DNA of 64,000 bases from positions 1-64,000 of the forward strand of contig JAGVVL010000029.1 in NCBI GenBank assembly GCA_018287875.1, written 5' to 3'. Shown here piece by piece: positions 54,487 through 64,000 of the stretch. Below the pieces are notes generated by a model, which was given only the letters and a program-made list of their open reading frames with translations, ran no database searches and was not told the origin of the DNA. Position 1 is the stretch's first letter. Each line of letters starts with the position of its first letter. A program made the translations under genes and the position numbers. The stretch is from Nigrospora sphaerica (taxonomy: Eukaryota; Ascomycota; Sordariomycetes; Amphisphaeriales; Apiosporaceae).

Positions 54487-56081
54487 ATGAACCACAGTTT
54501 TCTATTTTTAAATCGAAGTCATATGTCTAACCCCCAATCAAACAGTATTGTAAAAAATACACTGCTTAGTAAAATTAATTTAAGTATACTTTTATGTGGT
54601 ATGGTCTCTCCAAGCATATGGGCCCAGGAGAACATACCGGGCGCCATTAAGCCAAAAAGTAGGATAGACACTCTTTTGAGTGGAACCCAGCTGAGTATTC
54701 GAGAAAATGCAAAAGGAATTAGGTTATTTCACAGAATAGGACGGGGTTGGGTATTAGGGAAGGTAATTCCTCTGCAGAATTTTGGGGAGTTGGCGCGGGC
54801 GGTCGAAAGATAATCGATGTAAATTCAAGATATTGGGGAGGGGTGTATGGCTATCTTCCAGAAAAAACGTTAAGGTTGAAAAGCCCAATTCTCATACCCT
54901 TTGTTGGTACGATAGGATTTGAAGCAGGCTCTCGACCGGTACAAGGAAATATTAACCTTTCTTTAGTATCAGGGGTTAGCGGACAAGTAGCCTTATATTG
55001 CTTGGAATTCAACTTACTAGGGTTTAGTGTATTACCCCATATAGGAGGAGAGTATACCGATAAAGGGAGCGGTTTTTTTAAACCTATTATTAGACTTCCA
55101 AAATTTTTAAACTGGTGTTCAGCAGAGCTGAAATGGGAATGGTCTACCCAAGGGATGCAGGTAAAACCGGATTGGTCTATTAACATTGCTAGATCTCCTA
55201 AAGCCAATGAACATTGGCTAGATCGACAAATGAACACCATGCCTTATCTAGATGCGTTAGTTCCTTGTAACACTTCAAATGCATTATCTCCTCGTCATAT
55301 ATCAAACGTCCCAGCGCTTCATAAAGTTTCAAATGCATTAGCGCCTCCTAAGAGTTTAAATACGCCAAATCTTCCTGATGTACATGTAACAAAACTGCAA
55401 GGAAAAGAGCTTCATGCCACTTGGTATAATATTATTAAAGCGAATGACTTAGAAAGGGCAAGAAAATTATTCGCTCCTCATCGGGACGTAAAGTGGAATC
55501 CTGATGATAGTAGAAAATTATTAACGCTAGCCACTCGAGCTAATGTAGATCCCAAATTTTTAGAAATTTTACTAGATGCTGGTTTAAATCCGGAGACCAA
55601 AAATCTTAGAGGGGAAACACTATTAGTTGAATTGGTCAATATCGCTATTGCCTCTAATGACTGGGATATGCTAGAGAGTATCAAGTTATTATTAGATAAA
55701 GGTGCAGATGCTAATGTTAAAATAGAATCGGACGATATCGATGATAAACTGTATAAAGAACCATTGCTCATGATAGTTTCTGAGAAGATATTTGGGCTGC
55801 AAAATGTTACAGATGACCACATAAGGCTACTGGAATTACTATTAGACAATGGGGCAGATATTAATACCCCAGATCAAGATTGGAATACTATTTTACATAA
55901 GGCTGTTATTTCTGGAGACGAGCGTCAGGTAGGGTTCCTTATGGGACATGGGTCAGATCCGACTATCAAAAATAAAGAGAATAAGGATGTCTTTGCTCTT
56001 GCTGAGGAAAAAGGCAATGACTCTATAAAAGCATTACTAAATAGGTATAAAAAACCTGAAACGCCAGCCGAAGGAGAATAA
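54487..56081 (+). CDS. Exported beta-rich ankyrin protein, family member 2
   Basis: About 531 residues. Signal: NLSILLCGMVSPSIWAQ, with cleavage likely after WAQ. The conserved domain (residues about 60-255) starts SGTQLSIREN and includes YWGGVYGYLP, IGFEAGSRPVQGNINLSL, LGFSVLPHIGGEY and WLDRQMNTMPYLDAL. A linker rich in Ser, Asn, Ala and Pro follows (SNALSPRHISNVP, SNALAPPKS). From about residue 325 come roughly five ankyrin repeats with LLDKGADANVK and LLDNGADINTPD. One missing G at 54757-54759 breaks the frame inside the domain. ATG 54523 is a possible inner start. Exported ankyrin proteins are unusual, as effectors normally lack Sec signals. Confidence 0.75.
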
Positions 56082-56136
56082 GTGTGTCTTTTAATTCAAT
56101 AATTGAATTTAGTTAGCAAATAAATTAGAGCAAACG

Positions 56137-56167
56137 GCTACTTTACGATCCTGTATAGTAAAGTAGC
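56137..56167 (+). promoter_or_regulatory. 31-nt hairpin upstream of family member 3
   Basis: GCTACTTTAC, an 11-base loop, then GTAAAGTAGC: ten perfect pairs. It ends 8 bases before the ATG at 56176. The second pair is C-G here but T-A in the copy at 57932, a compensatory change. About 25 bases before it (TAGCAAATAAATTAGAG) are also shared with the copy at 57932. Confidence 0.65.
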
Positions 56168-56175
56168 AGGCTTTA

Positions 56176-57874
56176 ATGAATCATGTTTGCTATTTTTACA
56201 TCAACGGCATATGTCTAATACTCAATCGAAAAGCGCTTTACAAAATATACTGCTTACTAAAATTAGTTTAAGTATACTTTTATACGGCATGGTCTCTCAA
56301 AGCGTCTGGGCCCAAGCGAATATACCAGTGGCCATTAAGCCAAAGAGTACCATAAATAGTTTTTTGAGGCGGACCCAATTGAGCCTTCGAGAAAATGGCG
56401 ATGGCTTTAGATTATTTCAAGGAATAGGTCCCATATGGGTAAGCGGAGAATGGATTCTTAGAAGATCTCCAGGGCTTAGTGTAGGGTACCGACAAGCCAT
56501 AGGAATGACTCCAAATTATTGGGGAGGAATTTATTTATATTCCTCATTAAAAACATTAAAAACTCCTACTGTAATTCCATCTTCTGCTGCCATTGGATTT
56601 GAGGCAGGCTCTCGATCCGCACAAGGAAATATTAACCTTTCTTTATTATCAGGCGTTAGTGGACAAATAGCATTATATTGCTTGGAATTCAACTTACTAG
56701 GGTTTGATGTGTTACCCCATATAGGAGGAGAATGTACTGATAAACCAAACGGTTTTTTTAAGCCCACTATTAGACTCCCAAAACTTTTAAACTGGTTTTC
56801 AGTAGAGTTGAAATGGAAATGGTCTAAGCAAGGGATTCAGCTAAAACCAGATTGGTCTATTAACATTGCTAGACCTCCTAAAGCTAATGAACATTGGTTA
56901 GATCGACAAATGAATGCCGCACCTTATCTAGATGCGTTAGTTCCTCCTTATTTCAAAATAGAAGATTGGTCTATTAACATTGCTAGATCTCCTAAAATGA
57001 ACACCATGCCTTATCTAGATGCGTTAACGCCTCGTAACGCTTCAAATGCATTAGCTCCTCGTCATGCTGCAAACGTCCCAACTGCTCCTAATACCAAAGG
57101 AACATTATACGATAGATGGAATGATGCTATTCGCTCTGACGATCTCATAGCTGCACAAAAATTACTAAAATCTGGTCTAGACGTAAATACGACCGGTTAT
57201 GCTGGTCGAACAATATTATTTTCTCTGGTTAGGCCTAATAGTAATAATAGAGGTCCTGAATATCTAGAGCTTATGCGAAAGGCACTAGAAGCTGGTGTAA
57301 AGCCGAATCAAGGAGATGATATAGGATACACTCCTTTGCATTTTGCTGCTGCGAATCATCAATATGATCACATACAATTATTACTAAATCATGGTGCAAA
57401 AGTTGATTCCAAAAATACATTTGAAGTGACTCCATTAGTTGAGGCAGTCTATGCTGCCTTGGAATGTGACTTTTCGGGTGAGCTACGTAGTATCGAATTA
57501 CTATTAGAAAATGGGGCAAATCCTAATATTATATTTTATGATGAACCAGTAACATTGTTGATGGAAGCTATCACCACCATTTTTGAAGGGAAAAAACCTA
57601 CAGCTACTCATAAACAGCTAATAGAATTACTATTAGAAAAAGGAGCACATATTAACGCAAAAGGTCCAGACGGTAACACTATTTTACATAAGATGGCTTC
57701 CCATATCGATGAAAAAATAGTACCTTTCTTGCTAGATTATGGTGCAGATCCGACTATCGAAAATAAAGAGAATAAAAATGCCTTGGCTTGTACCGATTCA
57801 AAAAAACGCCGCAGAGTGTTATAGATTTATTAAGTAATTATAAAAAACCTGAAAAGCCAGCCTCAGAAGAATAA
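56176..57874 (+). CDS. Exported beta-rich ankyrin protein, family member 3
   Basis: About 566 residues. The start at ATG 56176 is inferred from member 2 (both begin MNH) and needs one missing T near 56185-56187. The signal core is SLSILLYGMVSQSVWAQ. The domain runs from RRTQLSLREN to WLDRQMNAAPYLDAL; then comes an imperfect second copy of DWSINIARSPK...MNTMPYLDAL (56964-57026), the linker NASNALAPRHAANVP and about six ankyrin repeats (YTPLHFAAANHQYDHIQLLL, LLEKGAHINAKGPDGNTILH). A missing A in the run 57800-57806 hides the last about 20 residues, which end KPASEE at 57874. It is the closest paralogue of member 2. Confidence 0.75.
56847..57026 (+). repeat. Imperfect internal duplication at the domain-linker border of member 3
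   Basis: The stretch starting GATTGGTCTATTAACATTGC occurs at about 56851 and again at about 56964. The second copy carries AGATCTCCTAAA and ATGAACACCATGCC, which match member 2 (55170-55260) better than the first copy of its own gene. It lacks the 27 bases encoding ANEHWLDRQ. The frame is kept. Confidence 0.75.
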
Positions 57875-57931
57875 GTATTATTTTTAATAAAGTAACTAAC
57901 AGTTCAGCTAGTAAATAAATTAGAGTAAATG

Positions 57932-57962
57932 GTTACTTTACTATATAGTGTAGTAAAGTAAC
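57932..57962 (+). promoter_or_regulatory. 31-nt hairpin upstream of family member 4
   Basis: GTTACTTTAC, an 11-base loop, then GTAAAGTAAC: ten perfect pairs. Same stem and loop length as at 54443 and 56137. It ends 34 bases before the likely ATG 57997; the bases corresponding to the MNH start of members 2 and 3 are lost here. Confidence 0.65.
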
Positions 57963-57996
57963 GCCATCCATCTTTGAAATTTTCTATTAATCGCGT

Positions 57997-59972
57997 ATGC
58001 CTTATCTCAAAAAAACCCACTACTTACCCACATCCGTCTGAGTATGATTCTGTGTGGAATGGTCTGTCCAACTATATGGTGTCAGGAAAGAGTAGAGAAA
58101 GACTTAAAAGGTCAAGGAATAACAAGCAAGTTTATGGATCGTTTGCAAATTGGTTTGCACGATATTAATCAAGGTGCTCAGCTCGGTGTATTTAAAAGCA
58201 TAGGCCCTATACAGTTATACGGAGAAGGAGATGCACAAGGATTTTCAGGATTTAGCTTTGGTGGTAGAAAAACTTTTGGACATCATCCAAGGTATTGGGA
58301 GGCGCATACGCTTATTTTCCTTCCAAAGGTCTGAACTTTCCCATATGGGATCTCACGGTTTTTGGTTTAGAAGGGGGCATCAATGGTGGCAAGGGAGTCT
58401 CAATATAGGACCCGCTTTTCAAAGTCTACAGGTGTCTGCTTATTGGTTAGAACTACAATTCTTAGGTTGTAAACTATTACCCTCTATAGAAATAGAGCAT
58501 GATAAGCAATATACCTATAACGAAGGGTACGCTTATTTTTTCAAAGGTTCCGTTACACTACCCAATTTTCTAAAATCAGTGGTGATGGAAGGAAAATATG
58601 GATATGTCACTCAAGATGAATGCCGAAAAGGAAGCATTGGAATTAAGATACCTTGTGATGTATCTTCTGATGCTGAACCGACATGGTTGAGACGCCAACT
58701 CAACGCCACCCCTTATTTGTCTACAAGACGTTTAGTGCACAAAAATCCAAGCACCTTAAGCAAGGACAGTGACAGTGTGTTCGCTAAAACGAAAGAGTAT
58801 GATTCATTGATCGAGAGAATTAGAAATAATAATCCTGAGGCAGTGCAATCATTTTGGAAAGATAAAAATAATAGAAGTGAGTTTAACAATTCATTTGTCA
58901 TGGCTGCGGCGTTGGGAGATAGCAAGGCTGTAAAAATATTCATAGATTATGTTACAAATATAAATAAACCGAATGAACTGAATATAGCAAATATACGAGA
59001 TAAAAACGGCGTCACCGCATTAGTCAATGCTAGTAAAAATGACAAGGTTGATATAGTCCGCATGCTATTAGAGGCTGGCGCAGGCAAAGAAAATAACAAA
59101 TATCTTGGCACGGCCTTAGTCGAAGCATCTAGGAAAAAACATTATCAGACTATGCAGCTGCTCTTAAATCAAGGTGCAGTAAATATAAAACAGTCTTGTG
59201 CAGATGCATTAGTAATAGCTGCTAGTATAGGAAATAATAAGATTATTGAGTTACTAAAGAGTCATTCTGTAGATCTCAATGCAAAAAATTCATCGGGGGA
59301 AACTGCATTACTGAGTGCTGTAAAAGGTGGTTATGGTGACACCGTTGAATGCTTGCTGAATCAGGGCGCTGCATTGACTATTGATGCATTAGTGGAGGCT
59401 AGTGCATATGGTAAGTGTGAGCTTATCCCTTCATTATTAAGCAAAGGTCTGGATATCAATCAGAAAAGCAAGTCCGGAGAAACTGCATTAACCGCAGCAG
59501 CTCAAGAAGGGCAGCTAGACGCCTGCAAATCATTATTAGGCTACAATGCAGATATCAATGGTCGAGACGGAGGTGGTAACACTCCATTACTAAAAGCTTC
59601 TGAATACGGTAGGTTGAATGTTGTAGAATTACTATCCTTAAAAGGGGCAGAAGTGGATGCGAAGAACAGTGAAGGGAAAACTCCTCTATTTGTAGCAATT
59701 GAATCAGTACGCTCACCAAATAATACAATACGTATACAAATTGTTGAGCACTTAGTAGGTAAAGGAGCAAGCACGGAGACCAAAGATAATAAGGATAACA
59801 CGCTTTTACATGCCGCTGCGGGTCGTGCTCAAAACGCTCTCATGATTAAATTCTTAATGGAGGAATACGGGCTTAAAAACAATACGAAAAATAAGGATAA
59901 CAAAACCCCTCTGACAATAACAAAGAAAAAGAAAATTTAAATGCTTTGAGGCTTTATGGTATTACCAAATAA
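57997..59972 (+). CDS. Exported beta-rich ankyrin protein, family member 4
   Basis: About 655 residues, the most divergent member. ATG 57997 aligns with the inner Met of members 2 and 3. The signal core is RLSMILCGMVCPTIWCQ. The domain includes DRLQIGLHD, GPIQLYGEGD, YWGGAYAYFP and LPSIEIEHD, ending WLRRQLNATPYLSTRR. About ten ankyrin repeats follow (SSGETALLSAVKGGYGDT, GGGNTPLLKASEYGRLNVV). Single bases are missing near 57999, at 58297-58299 and at 58373-58377. A further missing A at 59926-59930 would move the stop from 59940 to 59972 and give the more natural end ALRLYGITK. It converges with fabF. Confidence 0.72.
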
Positions 59973-60170
59973 ACATATCAATACTCAACTTTAGATAGTC
60001 TAACAATATGCTTTCCAATCAGGGTGTAAGAGTTAATGCGAAAAGCTAACCTGGTATTTCTATATAACTCATTGCTAACCAACCTGATTATTAGGTAATA
60101 ATCTATAATCAGTTGCTATAAGATGTAATGCGCAAGAAAAACCAAGTCTGCTTAGCATGTAGAGGTACAG

Positions 60171-61427
60171 TCATACTCTCCTAAATATTAATACATTATT
60201 AGTTCCACCAAACCCAAAAGAATTAGACAAGGCAATATTCACTTCTCCCGATTGAGCATGATGCGCCACCAAATTTAACCCTTTACACTCTAAAGCAGGA
60301 TTGTCTAAGTTAATGGTAGGCGGAACGACTTGATCTCTAATTGCCAATAAACAAAAGGCTGCTTCCAATGCACCCGCTGCCCCTAACAAGTGACCAGTCA
60401 TTGATTTAGTGGCACTAATTTTTAATTGAGTTACTTTCTCTTGCCATATGGATTCGATGGCTTTAATTTCTGTTATATCGCCTTTAACAGTCGAGGTAGC
60501 ATGCGCATTAATATAATCCACCGCCTGTGGCTCAATGTTCGCTTCCTTTAATGCTTTCTGAATAGCATATTGCACACCTTTGCCATCTGGTTCGGGTGCT
60601 GTAATATCATAAGCATCCGAACTCATGCCGGTACCCACTAGCTCTCCATAAATAGGGGCACGACGAGCTTTGGCATGAGTATATTCTTCCAATACTAAAA
60701 TAGCCGCACCATCTGCTAATACAAAACCGTCTCGTTTATCATCCCACGGACGAGAGGCTTGTTCAGGATATTGATATTGTTTAGAGAGAGCTCGACAGGC
60801 CGTAAACCCTGCAATACTTAAAGGTGTGGTGCCCATTTCTGAACCGCCTGCTATCATAATTTTAGCATCGCCTCGCTTAATACATTGGGCAGCGATGGCA
60901 ATGTTATGGGCGCCTGTGGCGCACGCACTACCTACTGAAAAATTTGGTCCCTGAAAATTATATTCAATAGCACATAACCCGGCTAGCATATTACTGAGCA
61001 TACCCGGTATAAAAAAAGGGGAGGGTAAAAATCGAGATACTCCACCCAATGTATTTGCGCTTATTAGTTTTTGATATTGCGTTTCAATGGTATGTAGTCC
61101 ACCAAGGCCAGATCCAATACTTACTCCAATTTGTCTAGGATCGATACGAGAAGATAGTAAGGCAGCGTCTCCAATAGCTTCAGAAGCAGCTTGCAATCCG
61201 TATTGAATAAACCAATCCATTTTTTTGATATGTTTGGTTTGAAAAGTAGTTAAGCTGAAGTTTTTAATGAGCCCTGCTATTGTAGGCGTCTCTATACCTG
61301 CTCTTTCTTTCTTTAATAACTCAATACCACTTTGACCAGCTATAATCTTATGCCACGTACTTTTCGTATCTAAGCCAAGTGGTGTCACCATTCCAATGCC
61401 TGTGATGACTACCTGAGGAGAAGACAT
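60171..61427 (-). CDS. fabF: 3-oxoacyl-[ACP] synthase II (KAS II)
   Basis: A condensing enzyme of fatty-acid elongation. The catalytic triad is complete: Cys in SVGSACATGAHNIA, His in INAHATSTVKGD and His in MTGHLLGAAGALEA, with SFGFGGTNN at the end. About 418 residues from ATG 61427 (MSSPQVVITGIGM), preferred over an in-frame TTG six codons upstream because it gives the usual FabF N-terminus. An acyl carrier protein gene lies directly upstream, as in the standard acpP-fabF pair; fabD and fabG are absent. Confidence 0.94.
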   Translation of the reverse strand: MSSPQVVITGIGMVTPLGLDTKSTWHKIIAGQSGIELLKKERAGIETPTIAGLIKNFSLTTFQTKHIKKMDWFIQYGLQAASEAIGDAALLSSRIDPRQIGVSIGSGLGGLHTIETQYQKLISANTLGGVSRFLPSPFFIPGMLSNMLAGLCAIEYNFQGPNFSVGSACATGAHNIAIAAQCIKRGDAKIMIAGGSEMGTTPLSIAGFTACRALSKQYQYPEQASRPWDDKRDGFVLADGAAILVLEEYTHAKARRAPIYGELVGTGMSSDAYDITAPEPDGKGVQYAIQKALKEANIEPQAVDYINAHATSTVKGDITEIKAIESIWQEKVTQLKISATKSMTGHLLGAAGALEAAFCLLAIRDQVVPPTINLDNPALECKGLNLVAHHAQSGEVNIALSNSFGFGGTNNVLIFRRV

Positions 61428-61445
61428 ATATCGAGTTTGTTTCAA

Positions 61446-61706
61446 TTATAAAGTGGCGTTAACAATATAGTCCACTAGGCGTTGAATCGTATTAAGCTCG
61501 CTGACTTTCTCATCAGGAACATTTACATTGAATTCTTCATGAATCCTCATAAGCAATTCAGCTAACTCTAATGAGCAAATATTAATGGCTTGATCGGACT
61601 GCTCGTTTGCACTTAAATAAATTTCCGATTGTAATGATGCTTGGTCGTGACCAGTTATTTCTGAAATAATGGATTTAATACGATTTTCTATTACTTCACG
61701 CGTCAT
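61446..61706 (-). CDS. Acyl carrier protein, atypical
   Basis: 86 residues from ATG 61706. Helix I (VIENRIKSIISEIT) and helices II-III (LELAELLMRIHEEFNVNVPD, TIQRLVDYI) are plainly ACP. The phosphopantetheine site, normally DSL, reads INICSLELAEL: the Ser is kept but the preceding Asp is Cys, and the preceding LG(A) is missing. The insert DQASLQSEIYLSANEQSDQA before it is longer than in E. coli AcpP. It may be a specialised ACP beside fabF rather than the main AcpP. It lies 25 bases after ftsK. Confidence 0.8.
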   Translation of the reverse strand: MTREVIENRIKSIISEITGHDQASLQSEIYLSANEQSDQAINICSLELAELLMRIHEEFNVNVPDEKVSELNTIQRLVDYIVNATL

Positions 61707-61731
61707 ATAAGTAGCCTTGATAAAAAAATAA

Positions 61732-64000
61732 TTAATCTTTTTCTGGAGTGAGTACTTCTCGTCTTCCATTTTGGGCCATACTGCTAACCAATCCTTCTTC
61801 TTCCATTTGTTCTAGTAGCCCGGCTGCTCGATTATACCCAATTTTTAGTCGGCGTTGTACATTAGAAATAGAAGCTCTTCGAGTTTCCAGAATTAATTGA
61901 ACGGCTTGTTCATATAAAGACTCTTCTTCATCATTTTGATTGTTTTCAGCAGTTTGACGTTTCTCTTCTTCTGGTTCAGTAAAAGAGATTTTATAATCTG
62001 GTGGGCCTGCTTTTTCAAGGCTTCAACTACTTGATGCACTTCATGGTCAGCCACAAATGCGCCATGCACCCTTGAAGTGATACTAGTGCCTGGTGGCATA
62101 TATAACATATCTCCATGCCCTAATAACTGTTCAGCACCTTGTTGCCCTAAAATAGTGCGAGAATCAATACCTGAGGAAACTTGAAATGCAATTCTTGTGG
62201 GAATGTTTGCTTTAATCAATCCTGTAATGACATCGACTGACGGTCTTTGTGTTGCTAAAATCAAATGAATACCAGCGGCTCGTGCTTTTTGTGCTAAACG
62301 GGCAATCAATTCCTCTACTTTTTCCCGACTACCATAATCAGATCCGCAAATTCATCTGCTAGTACCACAATATAAGGAAGTGGTTCTAATAATATAGGAT
62401 CCTTGTCATTGTGATGCGCTTCTTGCGCGAGAGGATCGATTAAAGGCTTGCCTTCTGCAACTGCTGCTTCTATTTTCTGATTGTATCCCGCTAGATTTCT
62501 GACACCAAGCAAAGACATCAAGTGGTAGCGCCTATCCATTTCTTTGATACACCATTGCAAAGCATTAGCTGCTTTTTTCATATCCGTCACTACCGGCGAT
62601 AACAAATGGGGAATCCCTTCATAAATAGATAGTTCTAGCATTTTAGGATCGATCATAATAAGTCGTACTTGATCTGGCGTGGACTTATATAAAATACTTA
62701 GCAACATCGCGTTTAGACCCACCGATTTTCCAGAACCCGTCGTGCCCGCTACTAATAAATGAGGCATTTTACCTAAATCGACAATTACCGATTCACCGGC
62801 AATATCTTTTCCTAATGCCATGAGCAAAGGAGAAGTATTATCAGTGTAATTCTTGGATTCTAATAATTCACGCAAACGAACCATCGCACGCGTTGGATTA
62901 GGTAATTCCAATCCTACGACGGGCTTGCCTGGAATAATTTCTACAATACGCACACTCACTACTGCTAATGAGCGAGCTAAATCTGTTGCTAGGGCGGTAA
63001 TACGACTTGCTTTAACTCCTGGTGCTAAGCGCATCTCAAAACGAGTAACGACAGGTCCGGGATAAGCGCCTACTACTTCCACTTGAATACCAAAGTCTTT
63101 CAATTGTAATTCTACTTCTTTCGCTAAAGCCTTAAGTTCTTCCTGTGAATAGGCTGCTTGTTCATTATTTTCTGCTATATCTAATAATTCTAAAGAAGGT
63201 GGAAGATGGGCTGAGGCGCTAGAGCCTGACATAGAGACTGGTTTATTTATCGAAACCTGTTGCACTTTTTTCGGGATATCCATCGCAGGGCGTTGCAGTT
63301 TCTGTGGTACAGGTGTGTCAGGCGTAGTCTCACTTAAATCAGAAGAGGGGGAAACTTCAGGAGGAGAAACTGGTGTTTTTTAAGAATGACTGGTTTTGGG
63401 GTGACTATTTTAGATTCTTTTTTAATTTCTTGCTTGGTATGACCCAATCCCATTTTTGCTATGTCAATAAAACTGCTTTGTACTTTGCATAAAATGGTCC
63501 ATACCCAATGAATGAACTGTTCTATGATACTAACCCATGACACACCAGTCGCTAAGGTCATGCCTGTTAAAAATAGTACGCTAAGTAATAGTCGGATCCC
63601 TGTATCCCCTACAAATTTGCTAAAATAGGCATCAATATAAAAACCAATGAGGCCACCTGGGTAAGGCAAACCATGATGTAAATTAAAACTTGCATTAAAA
63701 CCGCACCCTGCTGTAATAATGCAAACAAAACCCAGCGCTTGACACATTGCTAATAGATAGTTCGTTTCCCAATCTAATAACCTATTTTTGAAACTCAATA
63801 TACCGATATAACTTAAACTAGCGGGTAATAAGTATGCCATGGCCCCTATTTGCAGAAATAACCACCTAGCGGTGTAGTAACCAATTTGTCCTCCCAGATT
63901 ATTAGCCGCATAGATAATAAGTTGGGTAGTATTTCTAGCAGGTTGGTAGCTCGTCATAGAGAGACTTAAAAATAAAGCAAGTGCAATACAGCTAATTGAA
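61732..64000 (-). CDS. ftsK: DNA translocase FtsK (5' end outside the window)
   Basis: FtsK pumps DNA and resolves chromosomes at the septum. The frame is open to the right edge; the segment just inside it ([15 protein letters not shown]) is a membrane helix, so the true start is beyond 64000. Then follow helices with [17 protein letters not shown], a Pro-rich linker, the alpha/beta motor with [18 protein letters not shown] and [10 protein letters not shown], and the gamma domain [19 protein letters not shown] for KOPS recognition. Single bases are missing in the runs 63376-63381, 62319-62323 and 62011-62015. The linker is short, so the protein resembles SpoIIIE-type short FtsK. Confidence 0.95.

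Noticed and set aside
59973..60050. Ankyrin tail fragment (LSNQGVRVNAKS) after member 4
   Set aside because: Only a dozen residues look ankyrin-like, with a stop shortly before. Too short to support a pseudogene.

Overview
The window reads as the chromosome of an AT-rich gammaproteobacterium with a host-associated lifestyle. The housekeeping genes (grpE-dnaK-dnaJ-greA, rpoD, rnr, rsmH-ftsL, sucA-sucB-mutS, tmk-holB, ftsK) are all gammaproteobacterial in type. Large ankyrin-repeat genes, standalone regulators and broken-up classical operons recall the Legionellales and similar intracellular lineages. The genus cannot be fixed from sequence alone. I saw no tRNA, rRNA, insertion sequence, prophage or CRISPR array.

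Data quality governs how the window must be read. About 55-60 coding interruptions occur in some 30 genes, many of them essential (dnaK, murA, murD, murF, mraY, rpoD, sucA, ftsK, rnr). Every one behaves as missing bases, nearly all in mononucleotide runs, and in each case the next reading frame carries on the same protein. I read these as collapsed homopolymers in the assembly, not gene death, and annotate each gene across its breaks.

Layout. 1-12.5 kb: end of a membrane protein gene, tsaC, suhB, a heat-shock operon with a clear sigma-32 promoter (grpE, dnaK, dnaJ, then greA), a PilX-like pilus protein, tldD, miaA-trmB, an MFS transporter, an L31-like protein and a lone receiver domain. 12.5-21.4 kb: comEC, pgpA, rpoD (second sigma-32-like promoter and an expanded acidic insert), a Pit transporter and rnr. 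21.4-23.9 kb: a possible small RNA, then rsmH-ftsL, which is all that remains here of the division/cell-wall cluster, then rsmD. 23.9-29.9 kb: a long minus-strand run, ppa-trpS-gap-rpoZ-murD-yggX-gmk-mrp. 29.9-39.9 kb: HIT, holC, murA, dsbA, ftsB, murF, phrB, mraY, recJ, bioC. 40.1-43.7 kb: a giant ankyrin protein with about 29 repeats. 44.7-52.9 kb: sucA-sucB-mutS and tmk-holB. 53.1-60.0 kb: a tandem family of four exported proteins. 60.2-64 kb: ftsK-acp-fabF.

The most novel part is 53.1-60.0 kb. Four paralogues each carry a Sec-type signal and a conserved beta-rich domain of about 200 residues. In three of them a Pro/Asn-rich linker and ankyrin repeats follow. Those three, and not the repeat-less one, are preceded by a 31-nt hairpin with a 10-bp stem and an 11-nt loop whose stem bases covary between copies. 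The layout suggests surface or periplasmic ankyrin proteins, possibly with an N-terminal outer-membrane barrel.
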